Assembly (NCBI GenBank): GCA_947467375.1
Contig: CANIHL010000010.1
Location: 1-41,076 of the forward strand
Direction: 5' to 3'
Source: Acidimicrobiaceae bacterium
Lineage (GTDB): Bacteria; Actinomycetota; Acidimicrobiia; Acidimicrobiales; Ilumatobacteraceae
Length of the DNA stretch: 41,076 nucleotides
Position numbers and translations under genes: made by a program. Shown here piece by piece: positions 7,201-15,953 of this stretch. Under the pieces are notes generated by a model, which was given only the letters and a program-made list of their open reading frames with translations, did no database searches and had not been told where the DNA came from. The first letter of the stretch is position 1, and each line of letters starts with the position of its first letter.

Positions 7201-7611
7201 TTACTTCTTCTTCTTTTTTACAACTTTCTTAGGAGCTGCTTTTTTCGGAGCTGGCTTCTTAGGAGCTGCAGCCTTTTTTGGTGCTGGTTTTGCAACTGGC
7301 GCCATTGGCTTTGTGTTCAATTTCGGAGCTGGAGAAACACCAAGTGCGATGTCCTTGAAGCCCTTAAGTGCGGTGATCTTTGCAACTGTCTTTGCCTTGA
7401 TCTGAATCGTCTCACCCGTGGCCGGGTTGCGACCTTGGCGTGCTGGACGCTTGATCTTGGCGAACTTTGCAAAGCCCGAGAGGTTCACGATTTCACCCTT
7501 GGCAACAGTTGCCAGGATTACGTCGATCGTTCCTTCGACAGTCGACGTTGCCGTCTTCTTGTCTACGCCAGTGTGAAGTGCTACTGCTTGAATGAGGTCA
7601 CGTTTTTTCAT
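7201..7611 (-). CDS. hup: HU-family DNA-binding protein with Lys/Ala/Pro-rich tail
   Basis: Residues 1-90 form an HU/IHF domain, a dimeric nucleoid protein that bends DNA. MKKRDLIQAVALHTGVDKK is the N-terminal helix, FAKFAKIKRPARQGRNPATGE the beta arm with the conserved RNPATGE tip, followed by IKAKTVAKITALKGFKD. The last ~45 residues are a low-complexity tail of KPAPKKAA-type units ending VVKKKKK, as in the two-part HU proteins (HupB type) of actinobacteria, where the tail binds DNA nonspecifically. This tail is a useful sign that the host is an actinobacterium. The gene is single, with its own terminator downstream. Confidence 0.93.
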   Translation of the reverse strand: MKKRDLIQAVALHTGVDKKTATSTVEGTIDVILATVAKGEIVNLSGFAKFAKIKRPARQGRNPATGETIQIKAKTVAKITALKGFKDIALGVSPAPKLNTKPMAPVAKPAPKKAAAPKKPAPKKAAPKKVVKKKKK

Positions 7612-7651
7612 AACCGAAAATGTATAGCAAGGGAGACGCCAGGTAGTGGAT

Positions 7652-7676
7652 AGTGCCCGTTTTCAGGGCACTTTTT
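7652..7676 (+). terminator. Hairpin with plus-strand T-run (terminator-like)
   Basis: AGTGCCC (7652-7658) and GGGCACT (7666-7672) form a perfect 7-bp stem, and five Ts follow on the plus strand. It lies between the start of the HU gene and the stop of the DUF1348 gene, both leftward, so the T-run is on the wrong strand for the DUF1348 transcript. It may still end that transcript weakly or block antisense reading. Confidence 0.4.
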
Positions 7677-7742
7677 GATGCCACGGCGATTGGGGGTATG
7701 GAAGAAGGGGGGATTTGCCTGTATTTGCAGGGTTTTTGTCAA

Positions 7743-8198
7743 CTAATTCAGTGGAATCCCTGAGGTATCGCCTTCTGCGCGAGCACCAAAGATACGGCGA
7801 TCTGACTCGTTGATCTCGAGGTCGTTAATCGATGCTTCGCGTCGGCGCATGTATCCAAGGTCATCAAATTCCCAGTTTTCATTGCCGTAACTGCGGAACC
7901 ATTGACCCGCAGCATTTCGCCATTCGTATTGAAAGCGCACGGCAATTCTGTTTCCGCTAAACGCCCACAGGTCCTTGCGCAAGACGTAATCAATTTCGCG
8001 TTCCCATTTTTGTTTCAGAAACGCAACGATTTCGTCACGCCCCTGTACAAATTCGTTGCGATTGCGCCATTGCGAATCTGGTGTGTATGCACCGGCAACA
8101 CGCTCTGCATCTTTCGAGTTCCACGCGTTTTCTGCCATCAACACTTTTTGTTGTGCAGTTTCTTCAGTGAATGGGGGAAGTGGGTTGCGTGGTTCCAT
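7743..8198 (-). CDS. DUF1348 family protein (NTF2-like fold)
   Basis: The 151-residue protein matches the DUF1348 family, small SnoaL/NTF2-like proteins. Landmarks are [26 protein letters not shown] (residues ~24-49), the [19 protein letters not shown] segment, and the aromatic-rich stretch [25 protein letters not shown], which normally lines the cone-shaped cavity. The family's activity is unknown. The ATG at 8198 gives the usual length. It is divergent from the Old Yellow Enzyme gene, leaving ~40 bases for both promoters. Confidence 0.88.
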   Translation of the reverse strand: MEPRNPLPPFTEETAQQKVLMAENAWNSKDAERVAGAYTPDSQWRNRNEFVQGRDEIVAFLKQKWEREIDYVLRKDLWAFSGNRIAVRFQYEWRNAAGQWFRSYGNENWEFDDLGYMRRREASINDLEINESDRRIFGARAEGDTSGIPLN

Positions 8199-8239
8199 TA
8201 CGCAAAGTTAGCCAATATGCATCGGTAGCCTCTATCGCT

Positions 8240-9316
8240 ATGAGTTCACTTTTTGATGCAGTTCCGTTCATGCATGGCCCAGCAATGCCAAACAGGTTTA
8301 TGTTGTCGCCTCTAACGAATCAGCAGAGCAATGTTGATGGAACTTTGTCTGAGGAAGAATTCACGTGGCTCACCATGCGTGCGCAAGGCGGGTTTGGTCT
8401 CACGATGACGTGTGCTTCACATGTTCAGCGAATAGGGCAGGGCTTTCCAGGCCAGCTCGGTTGTTTCGGAGATGAGCATGCTGCAGGCTTGAAGCGCATC
8501 GCCGACGCAATTCGTGCAACAGGAAACCTTTCATATGTTCAGTTGCATCATGCAGGCAATCGTTCACCGAAGGAACTGATTGGCGAAGCGCCGGTGTGTC
8601 CGTCGGAAGATTCGGAAACAGGTGCGCGCGAACTTACGCATGCAGAAGTGGAACAACTGATTGCCGACTTTGTTGCTGCAGCGGTTCGTTGCGACAAGGC
8701 TGGCTTTGACGGCGTTGAACTACATGGCGCTCATGGTTACATCATTTGTCAGTTTCTCTCCAGCGATATCAACAAGCGCACTGATGAGTTTGGTGGCTCA
8801 TTGGAAAACCGTGCTCGTGTGTTGATGCGCATTGTCGATGGCGTGCGCGAACAATGCAGGCCCGACCTGCAACTAGCAGTGCGCTTGTCACCAGAACGCT
8901 TCGGCATGTTGGTGGATGAAATTCGCGAGGTGTTTGCCTGGCTTGTGGCCAGCAACAAAGTTGACCTCATTGACATGTCGCTATGGGACGTATTTAAGGA
9001 AGCCCACGAGCCAGAACATGCCGGCAAACAATTGCTTGAGTTGTTCACCTCAATTCCACGCGGCAACGTAAAGCTTGCCGTTGCTGGAAAAATTGCCACT
9101 CCGCAAGATGCCCAAAAGGTGATTGACCTCGGCGCAGACATTGCCACATTGGGCCGCGGCGCAATCTTGCATCACGACTACCCGAACAAAACAAAAGCCG
9201 ATCCACACTTCACACCTCGAACACTGCCAGTGGCAGCCGAAGTGTTGCGTTCCGAAGGGCTTTCAGAGCCCTTCGTGAACTACATGAAGATGTGGACCGG
9301 CTTTGTAAGTGAGTAA
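8240..9316 (+). CDS. NADH:flavin oxidoreductase (Old Yellow Enzyme family)
   Basis: The 358-residue TIM-barrel FMN enzyme starts LFDAVPFMHGPAMPNRFMLSPLTNQQS, the family N-terminus. Later motifs are YVQLHHAGNRS, GVELHGAHGYIICQFLS with the His pair that holds the substrate carbonyl, NKRTDEFGGSLENRARV, and the phosphate-binding end GADIATLGRGAI. Members reduce the C=C bonds of enones with NAD(P)H; the natural substrate is not evident. The longest frame begins upstream at 8171, inside the divergent gene, so the ATG at 8240, which matches the family start, is preferred. It converges on a dehydrogenase gene with a four-base gap. Confidence 0.9.
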   Translation: MSSLFDAVPFMHGPAMPNRFMLSPLTNQQSNVDGTLSEEEFTWLTMRAQGGFGLTMTCASHVQRIGQGFPGQLGCFGDEHAAGLKRIADAIRATGNLSYVQLHHAGNRSPKELIGEAPVCPSEDSETGARELTHAEVEQLIADFVAAAVRCDKAGFDGVELHGAHGYIICQFLSSDINKRTDEFGGSLENRARVLMRIVDGVREQCRPDLQLAVRLSPERFGMLVDEIREVFAWLVASNKVDLIDMSLWDVFKEAHEPEHAGKQLLELFTSIPRGNVKLAVAGKIATPQDAQKVIDLGADIATLGRGAILHHDYPNKTKADPHFTPRTLPVAAEVLRSEGLSEPFVNYMKMWTGFVSE

Positions 9317-9320
9317 CTAA

Positions 9321-11741
9321 TTACGAACGAAGACGATCGTTCTTTGGGTCGAACAATGGTTCTGCACCAACGGTGACAGTTGCGCGTTTGCCAAAGATTT
9401 CAACTTCCAACTTGGTTCCTGCTGCTTCAAACTCTGGGAACACGTAACCAAGAGCAACGCTCTGGTTCAGTGTGAAGCTCCAGCCGCCTGAAGTTGCAAT
9501 ACCAACACGCTTGTCGCCGCTGAAAATGCTGGCGCAGAACGGAACGTCTGCATCGCCATCAACATCAAGTGTCATTGGCACGAAACGGTAGGTCGAACCA
9601 TTCTTCTTTTCTTCAACGAGTGCTGCTTTGCCCACGAACTCTTTGTTCATGTCAACGAAGCGATCGAGTGAAGCGTCGAATGGCGAGAAACCAATTTCAA
9701 GGTCGCCCTTCCAGCCGCGGTAGCACTTGTCGAGACGAAGGCTGTCTACTGCGTAGATACCCATGTCACGAATGCCGTGCTTTTCACCTGCTGCTGAAAT
9801 TTGGTCATACAACGCAACCATTTGGTTATTTGCTGCGTGCAATTCCCAACCAAGTTCACCTACGTAGTTCACGCGCAGTGCAAGCACTGTGCCAACTGAA
9901 GTTTCAATCAACTTGTGTGACAACCATGGGAAGTCAGCATTCTCAAGTGAAGTAGTGGTGACCTTTGACAGCACTTCACGTGCCTGTGGTCCTACCAAGA
10001 TAAGTGAGCCGTAATCCTTGGTGACGTTCTTAATGGTGACGCTGCCATCTGTTGGCATTGCCATTTCCAAAACGTCGAGGTCGTGCCATTCCGAGCTTGC
10101 TGCGCCAACGAGGTAGAACTTGTCTTCTGCCAAGCGGGCAACGGTGAGTTCACTCAGCAACTTGCCGTCTGGCAACAGTGCGTAGCTGAGGCTCAAGCGG
10201 CCAACCTTTGGCAACTTGGTGCAAATGAGGTTGTCAAGGAAGGCAAATGCGCCTGGCCCAGCAACTTCAATTTTGGTGAAGCCTGGAAGGTCGAGCAGTG
10301 CAACTGAGTTGCGTGCTGCATGACATTCTTCAGCAACAACTTTGCGCCATCCGTTTTTGCGGAAGAACGACAAAGTGTGATCGGTAACTTCGCCCTTCGG
10401 GTCGAAATACGTTGGACGCTCCCAGCCACCGCGAGCACCAAATGCTGCGCCTTTTGCCTTCAATTTGTCGTATAACGGCGACATGTATGAAGGACGGCCT
10501 GCAGGACGCTCTTCAAATGGGAAGCCCATTGCGTATTCGTTTTGGTACACCTCGAGCGCGCGGTCAATGGTGTACTGCGTTGTTGCGTACTCCTTGAAAC
10601 GACGACGATCGATTCCCCAAATGTCGAACTCTGGTCGACCATTCAACATCCACTCGGCAATTGCTTTTCCTGCACCGCCACCTTGAGCAATACCGAAACT
10701 GAATGTGTTGCAATGGAAGAAGTTGCGTAGACCGCGTTCTGGTCCGAGGTATGGGTTGCCGTCTGGTGCGTATGGAATTGGTCCGTTTACAACACGTGCA
10801 ATTCCGGCTTCTGCAATCAAAGGCACGCGCTCGCCGGCGTCAAGAATTTGTGGTTCCAAACGCTCGAGTTCTGCTGGCCACAACTTTCCTGCGAAGTCGT
10901 CAGGAATTCCGTCAAGCCACATTGCAGTTGACTGCCACTCGTATGGACCGAGAATGTAACTGTGACGCTCCTGTCGCAAGTAGTACGAAGTGTCTACGTC
11001 GCGAAGCAGTGGAAGTGGCTTTGATAGTGCTGCAAGTTCTGGAATTTCTTCCGTTACCAAGTACTGGTGAGCCATGGTCATGATTGGCAAGTGGCGACCA
11101 AGGAGTGCCATCACTTCGCCTGCGCGATAGCCAGCAGCGTTCAACACCATTTCGCATTCAATGGTTGCTTTGTCGGTGGTGACGATCCATTCATGGTTTG
11201 GCTTCTGCTCAAGACCAATGACACGTTCGTGACGACGAATTTCAGCGCCCAATGCACGTGCAGCGCGAGCAAGTGCCTGCGTTACTTGTGATGGGTCAAT
11301 GTCGCCGTCTAGTGGGTCCCACAATGCGCCAACAAGATCGTGTGTCTCAACGAATGGATATACCTGTTGCAATTCTGAAGGAGTAAGTACGTCGTACTCC
11401 ATTCCGTTTGCGCGTGCCATCGACTTCACATGCTTGAACTCGGCCATGCGCTCTTCGCTGTGTGCAAGACGCACCGAACCGGTGACGTGATAGTTAATAG
11501 GGAAGTCCGGGTCTTTGGCGAGCTCGGTGTACAACTCTGCGGTGTACTTCTGCACCTTCAACATGGACCACGAACCAGAGAACGTTGGTACGTTGCCGGC
11601 TGCGTGCCAGGTGGAGCCTTCTGTCAATTCATCGCGCTCAAGCAGCAACACGTCGGTGCAGCCCATCTTTGCAAGGTGATACAGGGCGCTCACGCCCGCA
11701 ATGCCGCCGCCGATAATGACAATCCGTGCGCGCTCACTCAT
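9321..11741 (-). CDS. FAD-dependent oxidoreductase with GcvT domain (dimethylglycine/sarcosine dehydrogenase family), copy A
   Basis: The 806-residue, two-part enzyme has an N-terminal DAO-type domain with the Rossmann motif GGGIAG (residues 11-16) and GSTWHAAG (42-49); in characterised family members this histidine (H46 here) carries covalent FAD. A central FAO_M linker follows, then from about residue 420 GcvT and GcvT-C domains that in relatives bind tetrahydrofolate and capture formaldehyde as 5,10-methylene-THF (VNYVGELGWELH and AVDSLRLDKCYRGW are typical). Members oxidise N-methyl groups of dimethylglycine, sarcosine or related amines. The HAAGNVPTFSGSWS subtype differs clearly from the divergent neighbour at 11871, so this is not a recent duplicate. 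The exact substrate is unknown. Confidence 0.88.
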   Translation of the reverse strand: MSERARIVIIGGGIAGVSALYHLAKMGCTDVLLLERDELTEGSTWHAAGNVPTFSGSWSMLKVQKYTAELYTELAKDPDFPINYHVTGSVRLAHSEERMAEFKHVKSMARANGMEYDVLTPSELQQVYPFVETHDLVGALWDPLDGDIDPSQVTQALARAARALGAEIRRHERVIGLEQKPNHEWIVTTDKATIECEMVLNAAGYRAGEVMALLGRHLPIMTMAHQYLVTEEIPELAALSKPLPLLRDVDTSYYLRQERHSYILGPYEWQSTAMWLDGIPDDFAGKLWPAELERLEPQILDAGERVPLIAEAGIARVVNGPIPYAPDGNPYLGPERGLRNFFHCNTFSFGIAQGGGAGKAIAEWMLNGRPEFDIWGIDRRRFKEYATTQYTIDRALEVYQNEYAMGFPFEERPAGRPSYMSPLYDKLKAKGAAFGARGGWERPTYFDPKGEVTDHTLSFFRKNGWRKVVAEECHAARNSVALLDLPGFTKIEVAGPGAFAFLDNLICTKLPKVGRLSLSYALLPDGKLLSELTVARLAEDKFYLVGAASSEWHDLDVLEMAMPTDGSVTIKNVTKDYGSLILVGPQAREVLSKVTTTSLENADFPWLSHKLIETSVGTVLALRVNYVGELGWELHAANNQMVALYDQISAAGEKHGIRDMGIYAVDSLRLDKCYRGWKGDLEIGFSPFDASLDRFVDMNKEFVGKAALVEEKKNGSTYRFVPMTLDVDGDADVPFCASIFSGDKRVGIATSGGWSFTLNQSVALGYVFPEFEAAGTKLEVEIFGKRATVTVGAEPLFDPKNDRLRS

Positions 11742-11768
11742 ATATATGTCCCCGATTTCGTCAGATCA

Positions 11769-11788
11769 GGCCCGAGTCTGGGCCGGCC
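11769..11788. promoter_or_regulatory. Inverted repeats between the divergent dehydrogenase genes
   Basis: GGCCC (11769-11773) and GGGCC (11780-11784) form an inverted repeat, immediately followed by the palindrome GGCCGGCC (11781-11788). They lie in the 129-base gap that must hold promoters for both divergent genes. An operator role is possible but only inferred. Confidence 0.25.
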
Positions 11789-11859
11789 AGTGCGTGATAT
11801 ATCTCGCCGTGACATACTAGACAAGCAATTATTCGATGCCAATTTGAGCCAGTAGGTCC

Positions 11860-11865
11860 GAGGAG
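11860..11865 (+). promoter_or_regulatory. Ribosome-binding site supporting a GTG start
   Basis: GAGGAG sits five bases before the GTG at 11871. It supports that GTG as the start of dehydrogenase copy B, which has no nearby ATG. Confidence 0.6.
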
Positions 11866-11870
11866 TTTCC

Positions 11871-14318
11871 GTGTCAAATCTGCCAAGTAACGCCAAGGTG
11901 GTCATCGTCGGCGGCGGAATTGTTGGTTGCAGCATCGCCTATCACCTCGCCAAGCGCGGTGAGACCGATGTGTTGCTACTCGAGCGCAAGCAGCTCACGT
12001 CAGGAACCACATGGCACGCAGCAGGTCTTGTTGGACAATTGCGCGCAACACAAAACCTCACACGCCTTGCGCAGTACACCACCAACCTGTTCGCAACGCT
12101 TGAAGAAGAAACTGGTCAAGCAACAGGTTTCCAACAGCGCGGTTCGGTTGCTATTGCAACGAACGAAGAACGATTTGAAGAATTGAAGCGCGGTGCATCA
12201 ATGGCGCGAGTGTTCGGTTTGCCGGTGAACATCATCACCCCTGCAGACGTGAAAGAACTTGTTCCACTTGCTCGCGTAGATGACTTGGTTGGTGCAGTGC
12301 ACTTGCCTGGCGACGGAGTGGTGAACCCAATCGACGTTACGCAGGCTCTTGCGAAGGGTGCACGTGCTCACGGAGTACGCATTGTTGAAAACGTAAAAGT
12401 CGATCGCATCGTTGTTGAAAACGGTCGCGCAGTTGGTGTTGAAGTTGAAGGACAAATCATTCGTGCCGAAGCTGTGGTGAATGCTGCGGGTATGTGGGCG
12501 CGCGAACTTGGTGGTCAAGTTGGTGCAACAGTGCCGTTGCATGCTGCCGAGCACTTCTACATTGTGACCGAAGCAGTTGAAGGAATTTCTCCGACTATGC
12601 CGGTGTTGCGCGACCAAGATGGTTCGGGTTACTTCAAGGAAGATGCAGGCAAGTTGTTGGTTGGTTGGTTTGAACCAGTTGCCAAGCCATGGGGCATGAA
12701 GGGAATTTCAGAAGAGTTCTCGTTTACTTCGCTTCCTGAAGACTTTGAGCACATTGCGCCGCTCATCGAGAACGCAACTCACCGTATGAATCTGTTGGAG
12801 CAAACCGGTATTCGTTTGTTCTTTAACGGACCAGAATCATTTACTCCAGACGATCGTTACTTGCTCGGTGAACAACCAGAAGTAAAGGGTCTGTTCGTTG
12901 CAGCGGGTTTCAACTCCATTGGTATTCAGTCTTCGGGTGGTGCAGGAAAAGTGCTTGCCGACTGGATCGTTGATGGACGTCCGCCGATGGACTTGTGGGA
13001 TGTTGATGTTCGTCGCGTTATGCCGTTCCAAAGCAACAAGAATTACTTGCACGACCGCACGGTTGAATCGCTTGGTTTGTTGTACGCAATGCACTGGCCT
13101 TTCCGTCAACCAGAAACCGCTCGCGGCGTACGCCGTTCGCCATTCCACGACCGTTTGACAGCAAAAGGTGCATGTTTTGGTGAAGTTGCTGGCTGGGAAC
13201 GTACCAACTGGTTTGCTCCTGCTGGCGTAAAAGCCGAATACGAGTACACCTATGGTCGCCCAAATTGGTTTGAGTATTCAGCGCAAGAGTGCCGCGCAAC
13301 TCGTGAAGCAGTAGCCATGTTCGATCAATCGTCATTCGGCAAGTTTGTGCTTAAAGGTCCAGATGCCGAAAAGATCATCAACCGTGTGTCGGCAAACGAC
13401 ATGTCGGTGCCTGTTGGCAAGTTGGTGTACACGCAGTGGTTGAACGAGCGCGGCGGTATTGAAGCCGACCTCACAGTTACTCGCGAATCGCAAGACCGCT
13501 ATTTGGTGGTTACTGCAGCAGCAACACAAATTCGCGACTACATCTATTTGAAAGACCAAATTGGCAAAGATGAGCGTGCAGTAGTTATCGACGTCACGTC
13601 GGCTTCTGCGGTGCTCAGCATCATGGGCCCGAACTCGCGCGCATTGTTGCAGTCACTCACCACAACCGATATGTCGAACGAAGCGTTCCCGTTTGGAACT
13701 TCACAAATTATTGACATCGGTTATGCGCGAGTGCGTGCAAGCCGCGTCACCTTCGTGGGAGAACTTGGTTGGGAGTTGTACATTCCTACCGAATTCGCAA
13801 CAGGTGTGTTCGACGTGATTGTTGCAGCAGGACCACAATTCGGTTTGAAGCACGCGGGTTATCACGCGCTGAACTCGCTGCGTATGGAAAAGGGATATCG
13901 CCACTGGAGCCACGACGTGTCGCCAGACGACACTCCGCTCGAGTCCGGCCTTGGGTTCACTGTTGCGTGGAACAAGCCAGGCGGGTTCATTGGCCGCGAA
14001 GCATTGTTGAAGCAAAAAGAATCAGGCGTGAAAAAGCGCCTGGTGCAGTTTGCAATGAAAGACCCAATGAAGAACCTGTATCACAACGAACCAATTTGGC
14101 GTAACGGCGAAATCGTTGGCCACATCACGTCGGGAATGTTCGGGCACGCCATCGGCAAGTCCATTGGTATGGGTTATGTTGAAAATCATCATGGCTTGGT
14201 CGACAAGGCCTTTGTGATGGATGGAACATACGAAATTGAAGTTGCGGGCGAGCGGTTTGCGGCAGAGGCGCAACTCGATCCGTTTTATGATCCAAAGAGT
14301 GAACGCGTAAAGGCATAA
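11871..14318 (+). CDS. FAD-dependent oxidoreductase with GcvT domain (dimethylglycine/sarcosine dehydrogenase family), copy B
   Basis: This 815-residue enzyme has the same architecture as copy A: Rossmann motif GGGIVG (residues 14-19), SGTTWHAAGLVGQLR with the FAD-linking histidine at residue 49, a C-terminal FAD-contacting stretch (AAGFNSIGIQSSGGAGKVLADW, ~345-366), then GcvT domains including FVGELGWELY and HALNSLRMEKGYRHW. It probably oxidises an N-methylated amine and passes the one-carbon unit to tetrahydrofolate. The start is GTG with GAGGAG upstream. Its stop overlaps the ribosome-binding site of the MttB-like gene 12 bases on, so the two are surely co-transcribed. It belongs to a different subtype from copy A, suggesting two demethylation steps or two substrates. 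Confidence 0.9.
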   Translation: MSNLPSNAKVVIVGGGIVGCSIAYHLAKRGETDVLLLERKQLTSGTTWHAAGLVGQLRATQNLTRLAQYTTNLFATLEEETGQATGFQQRGSVAIATNEERFEELKRGASMARVFGLPVNIITPADVKELVPLARVDDLVGAVHLPGDGVVNPIDVTQALAKGARAHGVRIVENVKVDRIVVENGRAVGVEVEGQIIRAEAVVNAAGMWARELGGQVGATVPLHAAEHFYIVTEAVEGISPTMPVLRDQDGSGYFKEDAGKLLVGWFEPVAKPWGMKGISEEFSFTSLPEDFEHIAPLIENATHRMNLLEQTGIRLFFNGPESFTPDDRYLLGEQPEVKGLFVAAGFNSIGIQSSGGAGKVLADWIVDGRPPMDLWDVDVRRVMPFQSNKNYLHDRTVESLGLLYAMHWPFRQPETARGVRRSPFHDRLTAKGACFGEVAGWERTNWFAPAGVKAEYEYTYGRPNWFEYSAQECRATREAVAMFDQSSFGKFVLKGPDAEKIINRVSANDMSVPVGKLVYTQWLNERGGIEADLTVTRESQDRYLVVTAAATQIRDYIYLKDQIGKDERAVVIDVTSASAVLSIMGPNSRALLQSLTTTDMSNEAFPFGTSQIIDIGYARVRASRVTFVGELGWELYIPTEFATGVFDVIVAAGPQFGLKHAGYHALNSLRMEKGYRHWSHDVSPDDTPLESGLGFTVAWNKPGGFIGREALLKQKESGVKKRLVQFAMKDPMKNLYHNEPIWRNGEIVGHITSGMFGHAIGKSIGMGYVENHHGLVDKAFVMDGTYEIEVAGERFAAEAQLDPFYDPKSERVKA

Positions 14319-14323
14319 AGGAG
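14317..14323 (+). promoter_or_regulatory. Ribosome-binding site of the MttB-like gene
   Basis: AAAGGAG overlaps the stop codon of dehydrogenase copy B and stands seven bases before the ATG at 14331, so the two genes are likely translationally coupled. Confidence 0.65.
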
Positions 14324-14330
14324 AAAGAAC

Positions 14331-15902
14331 ATGACTGAATCAACGAATGCTCGACGCGGAGGTCGCGCTGCACGTAACGCATTGCGCGCAGCACCGCTAA
14401 CTGATGACATCAAGCCAGTACGCCCGGGTATGCCGGCCGGCCGTTACAAGCCGCTTACCGACTCCGAAGTGCTGAAGATTCACGAGGCTGCCATCAACGT
14501 TCTGGAAAACATCGGTATTGCTGATGCCATTCCATCCACGCTTGAGTACCTCTTGCCAAAGGGTTGCAAGCTCGATGAAAACGGCCGTTTATTGTTCCCA
14601 CGTTCACTCATTGAGCACACGCTTGAAATTGCTGGCCGTAATTTCCCTCTATATGCGCAAGATCCGCAGTACGACATGGAGCCATGGGGCACCAATACAT
14701 ATTTCGGTACGGCAGGTGCTGCTGTGTACATCGCCGATTACGAGACGGGCGAGTACCGCGAATCGGTATCGCAAGATGCGTACGACATTGCTCGCATTGT
14801 CGACAAGATGGAGCACTTGCACTTCTACCAACGAGCAGTTGTGCCTCGCGATATTCCAGAAGCATCAGCAATGGATATCAATACCTGCTACCTCAGCGTG
14901 AGTGGAACCACCAAGCACGTTGGTACGTCGTGGGTGCATCCAGATCACCTTGAAGCATCGCTCAAGATGTTGCACGAAATTGCAGGCGGCGAAGACAAGT
15001 GGCGTGCACGTCCATTCGTGAGCCAGTCCAACTGCTTTGTTGTTCCACCACTGAAGTTCGCAAGCGATGCATGTAAGTGCCTCGAAGTCGCAGTGCATGG
15101 TGGAATGCCAGTGTTGTTGTTGTCGGCTGGTCAGGCTGGCGCAACAGCACCTGCAGCAATTGCTGGTGCCTTGGTACAACAAGTTGCCGAGTGCCTTGCA
15201 GGCCTTGCATACGTAAACGCAATCAAGCCAGGCGCTCCAGCAATCTTCGGATTGTGGTGCTTCGTTTCCGACTTGCGTTCAGGTGCAATGTCGGGTGGCA
15301 GCCCAGAGCAAGTGTTGTTGTCTGCAGCAAGTGCGCAGATGGCTCAGTTCTACAACCTCACAGGTGGAACCTCATCGGGAATTTCCGATGCGAAGTATCC
15401 AGACGCGCAGTCAGGTTCAGAAAAAGGCATTAACCACGCACTTGTTGGTAACGCTGGCATGAACCTGATTTACGAAGCTGCAGGTATGCACGGAAGTTTG
15501 TTGGGCTACTCCTATGAGGGAATCATTCTCGATAATGACACCATTGGTTCGGTGCAACGCACCATCAAAGGAATCGAAGTTACGGACGAGTCGTTGTCTA
15601 TTGAAACCATGCGCGCTCAGTGCATTGGTGGACCTGGTCACTACTTGGGTGCCGAGCAGACGCTGCGCATTATGCAGAGTGAATATCTGTACCCAGCAAT
15701 TGGAGACCGGCTCAGTTCAAAAGAGTGGAAAGAAGTGGGCAAGCCTCAGATTAATGATGTTGCTCACAAGAAGGTTCGAGAAATTCTGGACAGCCATTAC
15801 CCAAGCCATATTCCAGAGGCAATGGACGCCAACATTCGCTCGTACTTAGACATTCGTTTGCCACGCGAAAAGATGGTCAATCCAAACTTGATTATCGCCT
15901 AG
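14331..15902 (+). CDS. Trimethylamine methyltransferase (MttB) family protein, non-pyrrolysine
   Basis: This 523-residue member of the MttB superfamily (COG5598) has TIM-barrel methyltransferase character. Landmarks are RYKPLTDSEVLKIHEAAINVLENIG (~43-67), the GTAGAAVYIADYETGEYRE segment, SGTTKHVGTSW and NLTGGTSSGISDAK. The frame is uninterrupted, so there is no amber codon for pyrrolysine. Non-pyrrolysine members characterised elsewhere demethylate quaternary amines such as glycine betaine, proline betaine or carnitine and pass the methyl to a corrinoid protein. No corrinoid protein or reactivase gene is seen here. It is flanked by GcvT-type dehydrogenase copy B (12 bases upstream) and a MftD-like oxidase, which suggests a folate-linked demethylation route. 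The substrate is unknown. Confidence 0.85.
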   Translation: MTESTNARRGGRAARNALRAAPLTDDIKPVRPGMPAGRYKPLTDSEVLKIHEAAINVLENIGIADAIPSTLEYLLPKGCKLDENGRLLFPRSLIEHTLEIAGRNFPLYAQDPQYDMEPWGTNTYFGTAGAAVYIADYETGEYRESVSQDAYDIARIVDKMEHLHFYQRAVVPRDIPEASAMDINTCYLSVSGTTKHVGTSWVHPDHLEASLKMLHEIAGGEDKWRARPFVSQSNCFVVPPLKFASDACKCLEVAVHGGMPVLLLSAGQAGATAPAAIAGALVQQVAECLAGLAYVNAIKPGAPAIFGLWCFVSDLRSGAMSGGSPEQVLLSAASAQMAQFYNLTGGTSSGISDAKYPDAQSGSEKGINHALVGNAGMNLIYEAAGMHGSLLGYSYEGIILDNDTIGSVQRTIKGIEVTDESLSIETMRAQCIGGPGHYLGAEQTLRIMQSEYLYPAIGDRLSSKEWKEVGKPQINDVAHKKVREILDSHYPSHIPEAMDANIRSYLDIRLPREKMVNPNLIIA

Positions 15903-15953
15903 TTAGGCGGTTTCACTGAGGTTCGCCTCGGCATCGTCAAATAGGATGCGTGC

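Noticed and set aside
14331-15902. Possible pyrrolysine-containing MttB
   Set aside because: The frame has no internal amber codon through the catalytic region and ends normally at TAG followed by the next gene's leader, so it is a non-pyrrolysine member.
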